Positions 52,421 to 64,000 of a DNA stretch of 64,000 nucleotides are shown here, in pieces. The stretch's first letter is position 1. The number at the start of each line of letters is the position of its first letter. The notes under the pieces are model-generated. The model searched no databases, was not told where the DNA came from, and saw only the letters and a list, made by a program, of their open reading frames with translations. A program made the translations under genes and the position numbers. This stretch comes from Protea cynaroides. Lineage: Eukaryota; Streptophyta; Magnoliopsida; Proteales; Proteaceae. The stretch is taken from positions 54,053,007-54,117,006 of the forward strand of contig CM053269.1 in assembly GCA_028583415.1 (NCBI GenBank). The letters run 5' to 3'.

Positions 52421-54500
52421 TGTCATTGTGTTGTTTTTTTTGGGTGGGGGTAATTAGATAGATCCCTGTTATTGTGTTATTGATAGATGTTGATGTAATT
52501 GATTGAGACTTCAACATGACAACATGAGATGGAAAAAGTTTTTCCAATTTTGAATTAGATTATTGGGTTTGAGAAGGAAAAAAAATAAAGGCGTTTTGGT
52601 TTTGGTTGACATAGACATAGTCATAGTGTGTGTTCATAAGACTTGTGCCCCTTTTCAACCCTTTCAATTCACCAATCTCATCAAATGTCAAAATGGAAAA
52701 CTTCTTCTTCACGCTAAAATCAGAGGAAAAATTCTCAAACCAATGGAATAAAAACCATAGCAAGTTCTTGCCATCACTTTTAACCACGAGTGCTCTGTCT
52801 AGACTTGTATATCAAGTTTTACCTTTTTAAAGTAAATGATTTAATGTCATTTAATGGATGAACTCTCTCTCTCTCTCTCTCTCTTTTCCTCCGCATTCTT
52901 CACTTCAAAAAGCATTCAAAATGTAAGAACGAGTGCTGTCTGTCTGTCTTTCTGAAAATAGAAAGACTTGTATATCAAGTTTTACTATTTTAAAGTGACA
53001 GCAACTTCCTACCAAAAAAATATAACCAAGATTTAGAGAAAGAGGGTTAATGGATGAAGAAGGGCTTTAGGGTTAATTCATCTGTTTTGGAGCATTGCAG
53101 TGCCATTATTGGATCGAGATTCAGATGGTTTTTCCCCTTTCTGTTGTGATGTTTTAGGACTTTAGGAAAGGTGCAAATCGTTTTATAAACGGTTTGTGAG
53201 TTTGGTTTGGTTCAACACAGAAGCCAACGGTACAAATTAACATTGGACAACAACTTGAATGTCTTGGTAAAGACAAATTCCTAAAAAAATTTGAAAACAG
53301 GGGGAAAGACCCGTCTTTTCTCTCACGCCGTGGATGCTTATAGTTAGGCCTAATTCAATCAAATTGAGAAAAGAGAATTCAACATATTGCTGTTCGTATC
53401 CCATCTCTGAAACTAGCCTCATTTATTACTTTCACTACATATATAATCTTCCATTTTTATGTCTTCCATCCACTCTAATATCGGTTTCTGATAATAATTT
53501 CAGGAAACCAAAATTGCAGGATGGTTTCTAATGTTCAATCAACCCCAATCTTCAAAACGAAGAACAAACAGAAACAGAATAACACTTTCAAAACAAGAAA
53601 GGAAGTCACATCCGTAAATGAAAAAAAAAAAAGAAAAAAAGAAGAACAAATTTAGGGTTCTTCCACTCAATGAATGTGTGTGTCACATTCATCCACCCAA
53701 TTCTTTAATCTGTTGGTCAATACCTACCGATTCTTGCTGATTCTGGAATGGCGTGGTGTTATGGATCAATGCTGAGTTGGGTTAGATCGAGTAATTGTCA
53801 AATTCAATCCAATCCCAATGACTGTGTACCAAATTCATCCACCCAACTTTTTAAGAAAAAAGCCAAAAAATAAAGAAGAAGTAGGAACTTGTAATTGAAT
53901 AAAGGGAGAGGGTTCCCAAATAATGTCATTTCAAAAGAATCTCTCACAATCTACAAATAACCATATGGAGAAAGAAAGTGAATTATTGAGAAGTTGGTAT
54001 GCTCTATATGTTCATACCAGGATGTGAGAGAAGGTAGGGGTTTTGATGGAGAAGAAAAAGAGTCAGTGGGGAGAGAAAGAAGAGGGAAGAGAGAGGTTGA
54101 GGTCCCACCTCGAAAGATATAACTGAATTCCAGCACCAATAAAAATAAATCCAGGCTCTCTGAATAACAAAAAATTGACAATAGAGATGGTGGGTGAAGA
54201 GAAAGAAGACGGGAGTGGCACACATGGGGTAGATTGACTATTTCAATAGGTGAGAGCGTTATTCTGGGGATTTCAGCTTGTTTTTAAAGAAATTCTTGTC
54301 AAACGACTCACACCGCGTGGAAGTTTACACGGAGGGTGCATGGATGTGGAGCGGCCTCGTCTGTAGCGTAGCGTCTAAAAGTGCTATATGATATGTAGCG
54401 TCTGTTCCATTGATGCCACGTGGATGAGCTTATATCTTACGGTCAAGTTGGGAAAATAAAAAAAAAAAAAAAAAACCAAAAGAGCTGACACACGAAGAAG
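52421..54500. other. Intergenic sequence, low complexity in places
   Basis: AT-rich DNA with a (CT)n run near 52862-52884 and a direct duplication of AGACTTGTATATCAAGTTTT (52800 and 52963 areas). No gene is supported. Confidence 0.4.
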
Positions 54501-54509
54501 CACAAGAAA

Positions 54510-55370
54510 AAAAAAAAATTGTGTTTGTTTTGAGTAGGTAAAAGAAAAACAAAGTTTCTTTTTCACCCCCTTAAAGATTATTATATTCTACATCTAACAT
54601 TGAAGTTTTCTTTTACATATAAAATGTTACACGTAAAATTCTACGTCAAAACAAAACAAAGTGAAACTAAAACATCATTTTTTTTTTTTACATATAAAAT
54701 GTTATAGCTCCATGTAAAATTTTACTTGACACATTTTATATGTTAAAAAAAAAAAAAATTTGATGTTTGTTTCTGCCAGGTAAAAGAAGGATAGTTCATT
54801 TTTCACCTCTTTAGAGGTTACTATATTTGACCTCTTGGAACACCTAAAATTTTACTGAAGAAGGCGGCGCCAATAAAGAAAGATACTCCAAAAAAGGCCT
54901 ACGCTTTTTTTTCAACTTTAGCCCGTGGTTCTTCCAGCTCTGTATGCCTTTGTAGATTGTTTAGTCTCAGCATATTAATCGTTGTTTAGAAGCGGTCGCA
55001 AGGTCTATTTTGGTTGCTGCGCTTCCTATAAAAAGAGGAAACTTTGGTCATTTGCCCCTTTTGAAATATAGGCAAAGTAAGCCTTCGATTTTGATTCCTT
55101 AAGATGGAGAGTCATAGAGTAGGTGTAGTAGGACGCAGGGTAGGGGGAATAGAACCACGAAAAGGAGTTCCGAGAGAGCTAGGGTCCCGCTTGTTTCCGA
55201 AGTTTTCTGGTGTTGTGAATGACAAGTCTTTCACGGAGGATGGGGTAGAAGGAGATTCAATAGACAGCCAGTCGGCTTCAATGACAAGCATCTTTCTGGT
55301 AGTTAGAAAGTCGTAACAAAATTTTATGTCAAAACAAATAAAAGTGATAAACTAAAACATTGAAGAATTC
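54510..55370. repeat. Two AT-rich direct repeat units, second one interrupted
   Basis: Unit one (about 54510-54680) and unit two (about 54755-54855 plus 55314-55370) share GGTAAAAGAA, TTTTTCACC, TTACTATATT-like and GTCAAAACAAA...ACTAAAACAT phrases. The organelle-like segment at 54856-55313 lies inside unit two. Confidence 0.6.
54856..55313. other. Possible organelle-DNA insert (NUMT-like)
   Basis: This 458-bp segment differs from its AT-rich flanks: higher GC and no simple repeats. It has phrases in the style of plant mitochondrial noncoding DNA (GCTGCGCTTCCTATAAAAAG, GAACCACGAAAAGGAGTTCC). It holds an open frame at 55104-55316 (MESHRVGVVGRRVGG...). It is bracketed by sequence that reads continuously if it is removed, so it was inserted. 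Mitochondrial origin is inferred from style only. Confidence 0.35.
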
Positions 55371-55768
55371 AATATTACCCTCGAAAAGTTCTAAGTGTAG
55401 CCAATTTACATGTTACCAGAATATCCATAGAGTTGAAAATGCCACGTCACCTTTCAAGTGGAAAAAATTTGGGTGTTGATATAGAAATATTCTCTACAGC
55501 AGCATTGGTGTACATAAATTTGCATAATTTACATTGATATCATAAATTATACCTTTATAAACAAACTTTATTTCCATCACATAAAATAAACTGAAGACTT
55601 AGAAGAATAATATTCCACATTACTTAAAACGAACACAGGACAAAGGCTAGTGGAATTTTTATAAACTAAGAACGATAAAGACTTAAAAAATATTATTCCA
55701 CATTACTAAAAATGGCCATAAGATAAAGGTCAATGGAGCTTTCCAAAAATAGGAATGACGAAAACTTA

Positions 55769-56473
55769 GGCTGTGTTTGGTATCATTTTTGTTTTTGTCT
55801 ATTTATCAAAAATCATTTTTGATAAAAAATAAAGTATTATTTGATAACCATTGAGCATAATAGTTATAGAATGAAAAAGAGGTTCGGTATTACACATGTG
55901 CAAAATAATTTTTATATAGTTATCTTCTTCCTCACATCTCCCTTTCTTACATCAATGCATCAAGAATGACCTTTGGACCATAGAACGCAACACATCCAAC
56001 ATTCATAGTGTTGTGAATCATTTTTGGATTAAAGATCGATTGTAAGTATGAATTGTACATATGGTCATTGGATCAGTAATGAGTAATAATGAAACCATCT
56101 ACAGATTGCAATCCATAAGGGAACCACGAGTTCTCAAAGAATCAGAAACGGGTATGGAAACCACCACATCAAGCCTTGAATCAATGCAATCTTCCATAAC
56201 CTATGAAAGTCAATTGATTGAGAATGATTATCTGCTGTAAACAGTCTTTAATTGTAATTGTCTTCTTCCCTTTATATGCACAAAACCCTATATTCATATG
56301 TGGCTTGCACACACATACGGTGAATCAGAACACAACTTCAGAACCTTTTAAATTTCTTATCAATGAATGGAATCTCTGATCTGACCTAGTGTTTAGAAAA
56401 TCAAACGATTGATTTGAATCCAATGATTCCAATTGTAAGAAAGCAAACTGAAGATCCAAGCCCAATCGGCTAG

Positions 56474-56528
<55 letters not shown>

Positions 56529-57205
56529 AAGATCTGAGCTGCCATTTCCCCGGTTTACTAACAAAACGATATTATGTTTTTCTTGCCTGTAAACATCAAC
56601 GGTTCTATAACAAGAAATGGAAAAAATAATGGTTGTAGCGTGAATGAATAAAGAAGTAACAAAAGTAGTTTGATTTTCTCGTTGTCCGCCCTCAACACAT
56701 AACGCTTACTACGATCCATCGGAGTAGATGCCGGTGGATTGAGTCGTTGCATCTGTATTCCCCTTTTCCCCTTCTTTCTCTTGTTTCGACCTTTGTTTTT
56801 GTCTTGTTTCTAAAGATCGGTTGGCGAGAAAAGAGTAATCATAATCAACAAGAGGGGGAGAGAGAGCACTTCAAGCCTATGTTGACCGGTACATTCTACA
56901 CTCTCATAAGAAAGAGAAAGAAAAGTGAAGAAAATGATTCTCCAAACAATAGGTAGTTGCCTCTTTTCTCTGATTTGTATGAAAAAATCAAAATTATATT
57001 TACCCTTTATTTTAAACATGTGGTATAAGTGAGACTTTAAAAATCATTTTTGCCTAAAAATCAAAAAGATTTAAAAGATATTATTATTGCATTATTATAG
57101 TTCTAACCAAAGAGAACATAAATAACACTTAAAAATCATACCAAATACTTACATAAACAAAAATTTGTAAGAAAAATAAAAATAAAAATAATACCAAACA
57201 CAGCC
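55769..57205. mobile_element. Nonautonomous PIF/Harbinger-like element (1,437 bp)
   Basis: Perfect 15-base inverted ends GGCTGTGTTTGGTAT, extending further with mismatches, and a 3-bp TTA duplication (55766-55768 and 57206-57208) fit PIF/Harbinger. The interior has no recognisable transposase; it carries unrelated sequence and a (TC)n tract at 56476-56526. Confidence 0.75.
56476..56526. repeat. (TC)n microsatellite
   Basis: Pure dinucleotide run inside the Harbinger-like element. Confidence 0.95.
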
Positions 57206-57999
57206 TTAGAAGAATAATATTTCATATCACTAAAAACAACCACAAGATCAAAGCCAATGAAACTTTTCAAAAATAAGATTGAACGAATAAACGGATATTA
57301 AATGTACAAATAATTAAATGTATAAACAATCTATGGTGATTCGTGGTGCACTTTTACCAAAATCATCACCCATCCACATCACACAATTAAATGTACAAAC
57401 AAACCATAGCACTTTTACCAAACTTTATTGAAGTGGCTTTCTTAAAGGAGCAAAACCTTAAACATGATTTCTAACATCACTGCTATAAAAACAGCCACGA
57501 GACAATTGCTATTGGAGACTTAAAAAAAAGGACAGAGTAAAAGGATGACCACTTTATCACATGGTTTTTTTTTTCTTTTTTAATTATGGATACGAATCTA
57601 AGTTATAGATATGCAAAATGTGAAAAGAAAGGGGAGAATTTAAAAGAGAAGGCCCAATCATAAAACTAAAAATAACATCTAAGGGTATTTTTGTCAATTA
57701 ACTAGAAGACATGATCTTTATCTAGTAGACACCATCACAGTTCCTTTACACAAGAGAATGAAAGGGTCATAACTACCCTCGTTATCTTCACAAGAATAAG
57801 TGAGAAAATTGAATGTAGTGAAAGCAAATTCTTTTGAAAAAAAATCTTGACTTCTATGAAATGTTGGTGATACGTCAGTTGTGACCATCAAGTATCAACC
57901 CATTTCAATCCAAAATCCGAACTTGTAACGTACTGACCTTATGGGCCAAGCCCGTTCATGGAAACCCATTCGGCAGAACTCTTTCAAGTTTAAGCCCTT

Positions 58000-58740
58000 T
58001 TACGCCGGTGGTGAATCGAGAACACAAGAAAGGATGTCAGTCTAAAATTGACAGGTGTCAGTTTGCTTTCGGTTTCTTGCATTTGAATCCCCTATATATG
58101 GAGATCGAGGGTTTAATCGCCCTTCATTCGGATTTGGCATTTAAGAATTCTATTCCTCTGCGAGTACAGATCCTCTCCAATTGTACCATTGGAGGAAGGC
58201 AGCCCATCTAATCTGTCTTCCCACTCTGTCTCTTCGGAACGATCACAATCGATTTTGGAGGTTTCTTCGACCGGCCGGCTTTGGAGTTTTACTGTAAGGT
58301 TTTTAGCTTCCAATTTCTCACTCTTTGTTTCATTTCCGGTCCTTGCGTCGTCGATTCGAAGTTTACAGGTTAGTCGTTTTCCATCGGTCCCGCGGCTTAA
58401 CTGCACTTTTCTTAAATTTTGGTTTTATCCGCCATCCTTTTAGTCTTGCTGTCCTGGATTTTAGTTCTACTAGCAGTTAAACTGTATTTTTCTTTACTGT
58501 CAGTCTTTCTTTCTCTCTCGTCTTTACATCTACTGAATCGCTTCTCGATTAAATTTTCAACTTGATTTTTCTTTCCTTAAAAAAGGAAGATCTTTGCTTT
58601 TTGGTGGATCCGAAATGTTTTTGTCGATCTTGCAAGCCTCGATTTCGAGATGTTGGAAAATAATTTCTTGATTGCTTGAGCTACATTAGGATTTATAGCT
58701 AGGGTTTTTGATGTCTATGTCTAGCTTTTGATAAAGATGA
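58000..58740 (+). promoter_or_regulatory. Possible orphan promoter and 5' leader
   Basis: CCCCTATATATGG at about 58089 is a good TATA box. It is followed by leader-like sequence with a possible donor (GTTTACAG then GTTAGTCG near 58367) and T-rich intron-like DNA. No coding exon follows before the receptor-kinase pseudogene (opposite strand) begins at 58845, so this may be a 5' end cut off from its gene. Confidence 0.25.
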
Positions 58741-58844
58741 GTTCGTATCTGGTTGATGAATATTTGTCGATGGGAGTTTCTTCTATTTTCCGAAGTATAC
58801 AAAATCAGTTCCGATGGTTTAGTCTGTATGTGTACACAGCGGCT

Positions 58845-61366
58845 CTAATTACGTTTAATCTGAGAGAGCATGCATCGGACATCTTTGCTGTTGGGCATCT
58901 CCTTCGGATTATCCACAGTGCAGAAGCAAGCAATCTTGAGAACAAGTAGCATTTCCTCCTCGTACCCATTCCCCAGCAGCTTTTCATCGATGGCCCTCTT
59001 CGGGTTCTCTGATGTCATGACGTTTCTCAGCCACCTCACCAGGCTCATCTCGTCTGTATGTTGGAAGAAGATGTCGGTCGCCATCTTCCCTACCACCAGC
59101 ACCCCCAATATAACCCCAAAACTGAAGATATCACACTTGTCTGTTAACTCGTTTGTCTGGTAGTATTCCGGTGCGATGTAACCCACCGTCCCTGTCACGT
59201 TCGACATTGTCACGTGTGTGTTTTCCTCGGTACGACCTTTGCCTACCGGAAATCTGCAATCCGGGCCTCCATGTCGTCGTCCAGGAGAATATTTGCTGGT
59301 TTCAGATCCCTATGGATGATGCGTGGACTTTGGTTATGTGTAGATATTCCAACCCGGCGGCAACACCACTTGCGATCCGGAGTCTCACGTTCCAGCCTAG
59401 CTAATTCCCTGCTTCCCTTTGACACCTGGTTAAGCCTGTCATAGAGGCTTCCATTCTTCATGTTCTCGTACACCAACAGATGACAATCCAGCCGAGATAC
59501 ATGGGCGACCAGAGGCAGCAGATTTCGGTGTCTGATATGACCGACGATTTTGATTTCCGACCGAATCTACCTCAGCTTCTTATTGAGGGCCTTGCTGTCT
59601 CTGTCCTCGAGATCGATCACTTCAATGCGTTGCGGCTGAATTATCCTCTTGATGGCGATGATCTTGCCGTTACTTCCCCGAAGCTCTGCCTTGAAGACTT
59701 CTCCGCAGCCGCCTCTCCCGATGACTTCCAGGGAAGACAACCCATCTTCTTTCTCGAGGAAGGCTATGGCCTCGACGCCCTTGATCAAGGGGCTGAAGAT
59801 CACATGACCTGTGCCTTTCTTTTTATCTCTGATGCGAACCGACTTAAAGAGGATGTACAGCATTAATCCGAATATCAACCCCGCAGGAACCCGAACGCAT
59901 AATCTCTAAGACTTTTTTTTCTTCTTCTGGTGAGGGAGATGGAGCTTTCCCATCAGAATTAGACTGATTAGATTTTTAGTCGCCAATGATGATGGTGCGA
60001 GGTAAGGGTGTCAATAGGCCGGTCCAGGTCGGTTTTGGTCCGGGTTGAATCGATGTCGGGTTTTATAAGCCCAGTCTAAAACATGTCCATTAAGAGTTTA
60101 AACTGAGTTGGGCTACGCTAGACACAATAACTAATGGGCTGATCCGATGTCAGTTTGTTATAGGGCTGGGTTTATTGAGATGATTTCAGACTAGTTCAAT
60201 CCGGACCGGGCTTATCAAGCTTATCGGGTCTATTTTATATGTAAAATATATATCTTATTTTATTATTTCTATCTATAGTATTAGTATCATTACTTCTCTA
60301 TATATGTAATTCAATAAATTGTAACAATTAAATACTCTTTTCAACTTTAGATTCATATAATCTTTCGGATCAAGAAGTGAACTAGTGAATTATAATAGCG
60401 TAATATAATCTATCAAAATTTAAAACCATTAAAATTAAGAAACTGGGCCCGGATGGACCTTACTAGTGTTCGTGTTAGGTATTATTGGTTCGAGTTAGTT
60501 CAGATTTTTTAACGGACTGGTCCGGTCTGGTTTCGGTCTAGGCTGAAACGGTATTGGGCTTTACGAGCTAAGATCGAAACCTGTCCACTAAGGATCGGTC
60601 CGGGCTGGGTTCGGGTTATATCGGGTTTGCTCGATCCGTGCTACCGGGTCGGGCCCATTTTTGACACCCTTAGTGCGGGGGCATAGTTGTCGTGTTCACT
60701 GTATGAGGAATTCTCAGCGCATGGGGATACTATTTCTGGTATTTTCTCCTGACGAGTCTTAGAGGTAATGATTCTTCAAGAGATTCAGGTATTGGAGATT
60801 TCGAAAGGAACGTAGCGATTTTGGTACTCTTCCATTGAATAGATTGTTCGCAAGGGAGAGATTCTCGAGGTTGGGGAAATACTTTAAGAATCTCAAATCA
60901 CTTGAAAATCTATTTGAAGAGAGATCGAGAAATTGGAGATGTTCCAACGACGAGACCTCCGACGGGACTTCATCGAAAAGCTAGTTACTCTTGAGGCCTA
61001 AAATCTCTAGCTTCCGACAGTAGCCTATTTGGGCAGGAGTCTGGTCAATGATATGATTGTTCGACAGTGATAACTCTTTGAGCTCCGACAACTGTCTGAT
61101 AGAGGGAGAGAGGGATCCTTGGAGGCCTCGAGAATCTAAGACGATTCTAGTAACTCGAAGAACCGGCGTCGAAACAATAGAGGTCATCTTTTGATAGTGA
61201 ATACTTGGGGTTTGGTAATAGGGATTTTCTGAAGTTAAACTTGAGAAATCAAAACCAATCCAAAACGTGGGGAGAGTTTCCAAATCATAATGATGGAGAA
61301 GTAAATTGGAATTGATGAGAATGATCAAACGAGCTATATGGCCAAGAAAAAGAGACAAAGCTTCAT
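58845..61366 (-). pseudogene. SOBIR1-type LRR receptor-kinase pseudogene (copy 1)
   Basis: From ATG at 61366 the minus strand encodes a disrupted SOBIR1/EVR-like receptor kinase, normally an LRR kinase partner of receptor-like proteins in immunity. Visible parts: LRRs (LRVTRIVLDSRGLQGSLSP, LKELSLSNNHI, FLDLSSNRFS, LENLSLANNLFNG), the membrane/juxtamembrane part (IFSPLIKGVEAIAFLE), glycine loop and lysine (IGRGGCGEVFKAEL, IIAIKRI), HRDLKPANILLDDDMEARIA, TVGYIAPEYY and the end CMLSQIKRN. Breaks: a stop ten codons after ATG, frameshifts in the LRR and kinase parts, loss of the DFG motif with a stop after ADFR, and a 670-bp hAT insert at 60003-60672. It cannot make an active kinase. Confidence 0.85.
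60003..60672. mobile_element. hAT MITE in the SOBIR1 pseudogene (670 bp)
   Basis: Ends TAAGGGTGTCAA and TTGACACCCTTA are perfect 12-base inverted repeats, with 8-bp duplications GTGCGAGG (59995-60002) and GTGCGGGG (60673-60680), one mismatch. The interior is GGTCCGGGCTGG/TCGGGTTT-type degenerate repeats and codes for nothing. The second pseudogene copy shows the uninserted site near 62534-62541 (CCCCGCAC once). Confidence 0.9.
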
Positions 61367-61834
61367 ACTGAGACTAAGCTGTCTTAGAGTGCACCAAACC
61401 CCTCCATCGGTTCAGCCTTGCTTTCCCTCTCGGTCCATGCCCACCAAACTCCTCCATCGGTGGAATTGATCTCGTTGATTTTCATTTTACTGGTAATAAC
61501 CAGTTGTTTGACTTGACCCTAATAATTATAATTTATATCATTTTTTTAATATTATTATTATAGGTCACAATAATATTATGATTATAATTAATTATTATTA
61601 TTCCCTATTTTATTTCTAATTTAAAATATTTTAAAAAAAATGGCTCCTCGGCTAGCATTTGTTTCCTCGTCATATTTTCCACGTGGCATCAGCTTAGTGT
61701 TGAAAATATTTGTAAAATGGGAAACATCTTTTGAAAATCTACCTCATTGGTTTCAAGCTTTAAATCTTAGGGACTCTGGCGTCGGCACCTGTAAGTGATA
61801 CTACTTGCTGCCTGTAAGACAGCCTGCTCTCACT
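61367..61834. other. Spacer between the two head-to-head pseudogenes
   Basis: AT-rich, with a direct repeat of ACCAAAC.CCTCCATCGG at about 61392 and 61443. The 25 bases just before each ATG are homologous (AAGACAGC..., then TCTCA.TATGAAG), so the inverted duplication extends a little upstream of the coding part. Confidence 0.5.
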
Positions 61835-62612
61835 ATGAAGTTTTGTCTTTCTTTTCGTGGCCATAGCTCGTTTAGTCATTCTCATCAACTTTAATTTACT
61901 TCTCCACCAATATGATTTGGAAGCTCTCTCCATGCTCTGGATTGGCTTTGGTTTCTCAAGTTTAACATCAGGAAATCCTTGCTACAAAATCCCAGGTATT
62001 CACTGCCAAAAGATGACCTCTATTGTTTTGATGCTGGTTTTTCGAGTTACTGGAATCGTCTTGGATTCTTGAGGCCTCCAAGGATCCCTCTCTCCCGCTA
62101 TCGGACGGTTGTCGGAGCTCAAAGAGTTATCACTGTCAAACAATCTTATCATTGACTAGATTCCTGCCCAAATTGGTTACTGTCGGAAGCTAGAGATTTT
62201 AGACCTCAGGAGTAACTAGCTTTCCGGTGAAGTCCCGTCGGAGGTCTCGTCGCTAGAACATCTCCGGTCTCTCAATTTCTCTTCAAATAGATTGTCAGGT
62301 GATCTGAGATTCTTAAAGTATTTTCCCAACCTGAGAATCTCTCCCTCGCGAACAATCTATTTAGTGGAAGAGTACCAAAATCGCTACATTCCTTTCGAAA
62401 TCTCCAATACCTGAATCTCTCGGAGAATCATTACCTCCAAAACTCGGCCGGAGAAAATACCAGAAGTAGTATCCCCATGCGCTACATATTCGCCAAGAAT
62501 TCCTCATACAATGAACATGGCAACTATGCCCCGCACCATCACCATCGGCGACTAGGAAATTTATTCACTCTAATTCTAATGCAAAAGCTTCATCTCCCTC
62601 ACCGTCGTCTAC
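61835..62612 (+). pseudogene. SOBIR1-type pseudogene, truncated (copy 2)
   Basis: The ATG at 61835 starts a plus-strand copy of the same gene as copy 1, in opposite orientation. It covers the signal region, the LRRs (FRVTGIVLDS, GLQGSLSPAIG-like, LSELKELSLSNN) and the segment after them, then stops near 62612 before the kinase. Stops and frameshifts are present throughout, some shared in position with copy 1 and some not. It retains the empty target site of the hAT element of copy 1. Confidence 0.8.
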
Positions 62613-62889
62613 ATCTTTAATTCTAGCTTGTTCGGGGGGAAGAGATCCATTCGATGACTCATTCTTCACTCGGCCATTTGGTGGCATGTTTGGCCCAACC
62701 ATGTTCGGCCCCAATATCTTCGAGAGCTATTAAAATTGGTCCAAGAGGGGTCCTAACCGTGGAATCTTCTCAAATAAATAATTATTATGGGGTAGGTCTA
62801 AGCCAGAGATTAAAAAAAAAATTAAAGAAGAAATATTTGGAGGGATCTGACTCGAAAGTTTGTTTATGACAAGTCAACGCGTTATAGGT
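62613..62889. other. Intergenic sequence
   Basis: No feature recognised beyond the end of pseudogene copy 2. Confidence 0.3.
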
Positions 62890-63085
62890 TTCGCATTAGC
62901 CCTATCTTATCCGGGATCTTTCTTATCAAACGATTCATTGATAAGTTTAATGTGTCTAATTCTATCAGTGTTGTTATCAGTGTTGTTAGGATAACAACAT
63001 TGGTAGAGTTAGATACATTAAACTTACCAATGAATCGTTTGATAGAAAAGATCCCGAATAAAGCTAATGGGAAATCTGAAACCCT
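62890..63085. pseudogene. Palindromic pair of LRR-gene fragments
   Basis: Two arms of about 88 bases in inverted orientation around a short spacer containing TCAGTGTTGTT twice. Each arm, read outward from the centre, encodes the same LRR piece (ELDTLNLSMNRLIRKIPDK on minus; ELDTLNLPMNRLIEKIPNK on plus), as found in plant LRR receptor proteins. The plus arm continues with TLGLSINKF. It is an inverted duplication of an LRR pseudogene fragment, unrelated in sequence to the SOBIR1 copies. Confidence 0.75.
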
Positions 63086-63139
63086 TGGTTTATCCATAAA
63101 CAAATTTTTTGATCGATCCTTGAAGCATTTCTTAACTTC

Positions 63140-63870
63140 TTTTTTTTTTTTTGAATAACTATGTCACGTAATAATTTATCGGGAAGATTCCATCTGTTCG
63201 GCATACTATTTACAATGAATATAAAACATGCTATCCATCAGGCACAGTGGGTCCAAGTGTCACATTTTCCTCTTGGCTCCTGACCTTCCTCCTCGACTGG
63301 ATATTCAAAACATAGGCAAAAATGTGATAAGCAGTTATGCATAACTTGAAAACTATTTATACATTTCTCCCTTACTTCTAATGAACAAATGGAATGGATT
63401 ACATGTACACCTGGAATAGCAATAGTGCTGAGCATAATAGCACGCTCAGATTTTCCATCATATTCCAATAAATGTCTTGGACATCGGATGTTTCCCACCC
63501 CAACCGTCAATCTCATTAATTAATCATCCTACCACCTGGTCCACCTCATAAGGATCACCTTGGCAGGTCCAAGAGTATATATCCCAACAAGATCATATTG
63601 ATTGGTCCAAGAGTAAAAATCCGAACATTCAGTCTCATCAATTGATCGTCATCTTATAAAGACCACATTAGCTGCTGCAGGTCCAAGACTACAATATTCA
63701 TATATATATATATATGCTGTGAGAATCCTAGACATGGTGTTTCACTTGCAATTCAAATTCAATTGTCAGTCTACAGACATGTACAAATATAATAATGTTC
63801 AGAGAATTAGAAGAGTTGAGGTTCTCTGCATTCACCAATATTTTAGCCTGAAAACCAAGCAAGGAAAGAT
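63140..63870. other. No supported gene; AT microsatellite
   Basis: A 92-codon minus-strand frame (63238-63516) has no motif I recognise. An (AT)n run lies near 63700-63714. Confidence 0.35.
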
Positions 63871-63879
63871 TTCAGTGGT

Positions 63880-64000
63880 CCGCCCAGTAAGATGACGAAA
63901 ACCAGTAGTTGGGTGGAGCAAACTTAATATAGATGGGTGCTCTTTGAGCAACCCAGGAGATTCTGGAACTGGTGGCATTTGCAGGATTGAGGGAGGACAT
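63880..64000 (+). mobile_element. LINE RNase H fragment at the window edge
   Basis: The frame at about 63920-64000 reads KLNIDGCSLSNPGDSGTGGI, the first strand and catalytic aspartate region of the RNase H domain of plant L1-type LINEs. The WV just before it is in a different frame. It continues past the window end. Confidence 0.65.

Larger units (their letters stand above)
55595..57540. repeat. Tandem array of about 85-bp units, interrupted
   Basis: Units with AGAATAATATTCCACATTAC, AAGGC/TC.ATGGA and GA.CTTAGAAG occur at about 55595-55675, 55676-55765 and 57206-57290, with a weaker one near 57440-57520. The Harbinger-like element at 55769-57205 was inserted in the array. Confidence 0.7.

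Noticed and set aside
63238..63516. 92-codon minus-strand frame as a gene
   Set aside because: No recognised family and no supporting exon structure.

Overview
This is nuclear DNA from a flowering plant, most likely a dicot. The evidence is intron-rich genes with GT-AG introns from under 100 bp to about 12 kb, an AT-rich background, plant-type LTR, LINE, SINE, hAT, Harbinger-like and Mutator-like elements, and proteins matching plant families (DCP1, a small organellar RRM protein, SOBIR1). I see no prokaryotic operon, CRISPR array, tRNA or rRNA gene.

Layout. 1-230 is a palindrome-rich CGAGATCTCGG block. About 1290-4340 is a dead RTE-type LINE split by a 1,137-bp solo LTR. 4890-8707 (+) holds the last four exons of a membrane-protein gene I do not recognise, with a hAT-like MITE, a LINE RNase H remnant and a SINE in its introns. 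9686-19183 (-) is a complete four-exon gene for a 137-aa organelle-type RRM protein; its 8.9-kb first intron carries a composite of noncoding LTR elements in opposite orientations. 20393-39707 (+) is a complete eight-exon mRNA-decapping gene, DCP1 (368 aa); its 11.9-kb third intron contains a full 7.3-kb Ty3/gypsy retrotransposon in antisense orientation. 42374-48325 (+) is a ten-exon leucine-rich-repeat gene (475 aa). From 48.3 kb on I see no intact gene: foldback MITEs, an organelle-like insert, a Harbinger-like element inside a tandem repeat, and two head-to-head SOBIR1-type receptor-kinase pseudogenes, one interrupted by a hAT element whose empty site survives in the other. The window ends in a LINE RNase H fragment.

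The RRM gene and DCP1 are divergent, with start codons about 1.2 kb apart, so two RNA-metabolism genes may share a promoter region. The unrecognised membrane gene and the RRM gene converge. I did not find a new multi-gene system. The best observations are structural: dated nested insertions, the hAT filled/empty site pair, the large antisense element in the DCP1 intron and the inverted-LTR composite. Exon joins come from reading splice sites and frame by eye; no alignment or transcript data were available.
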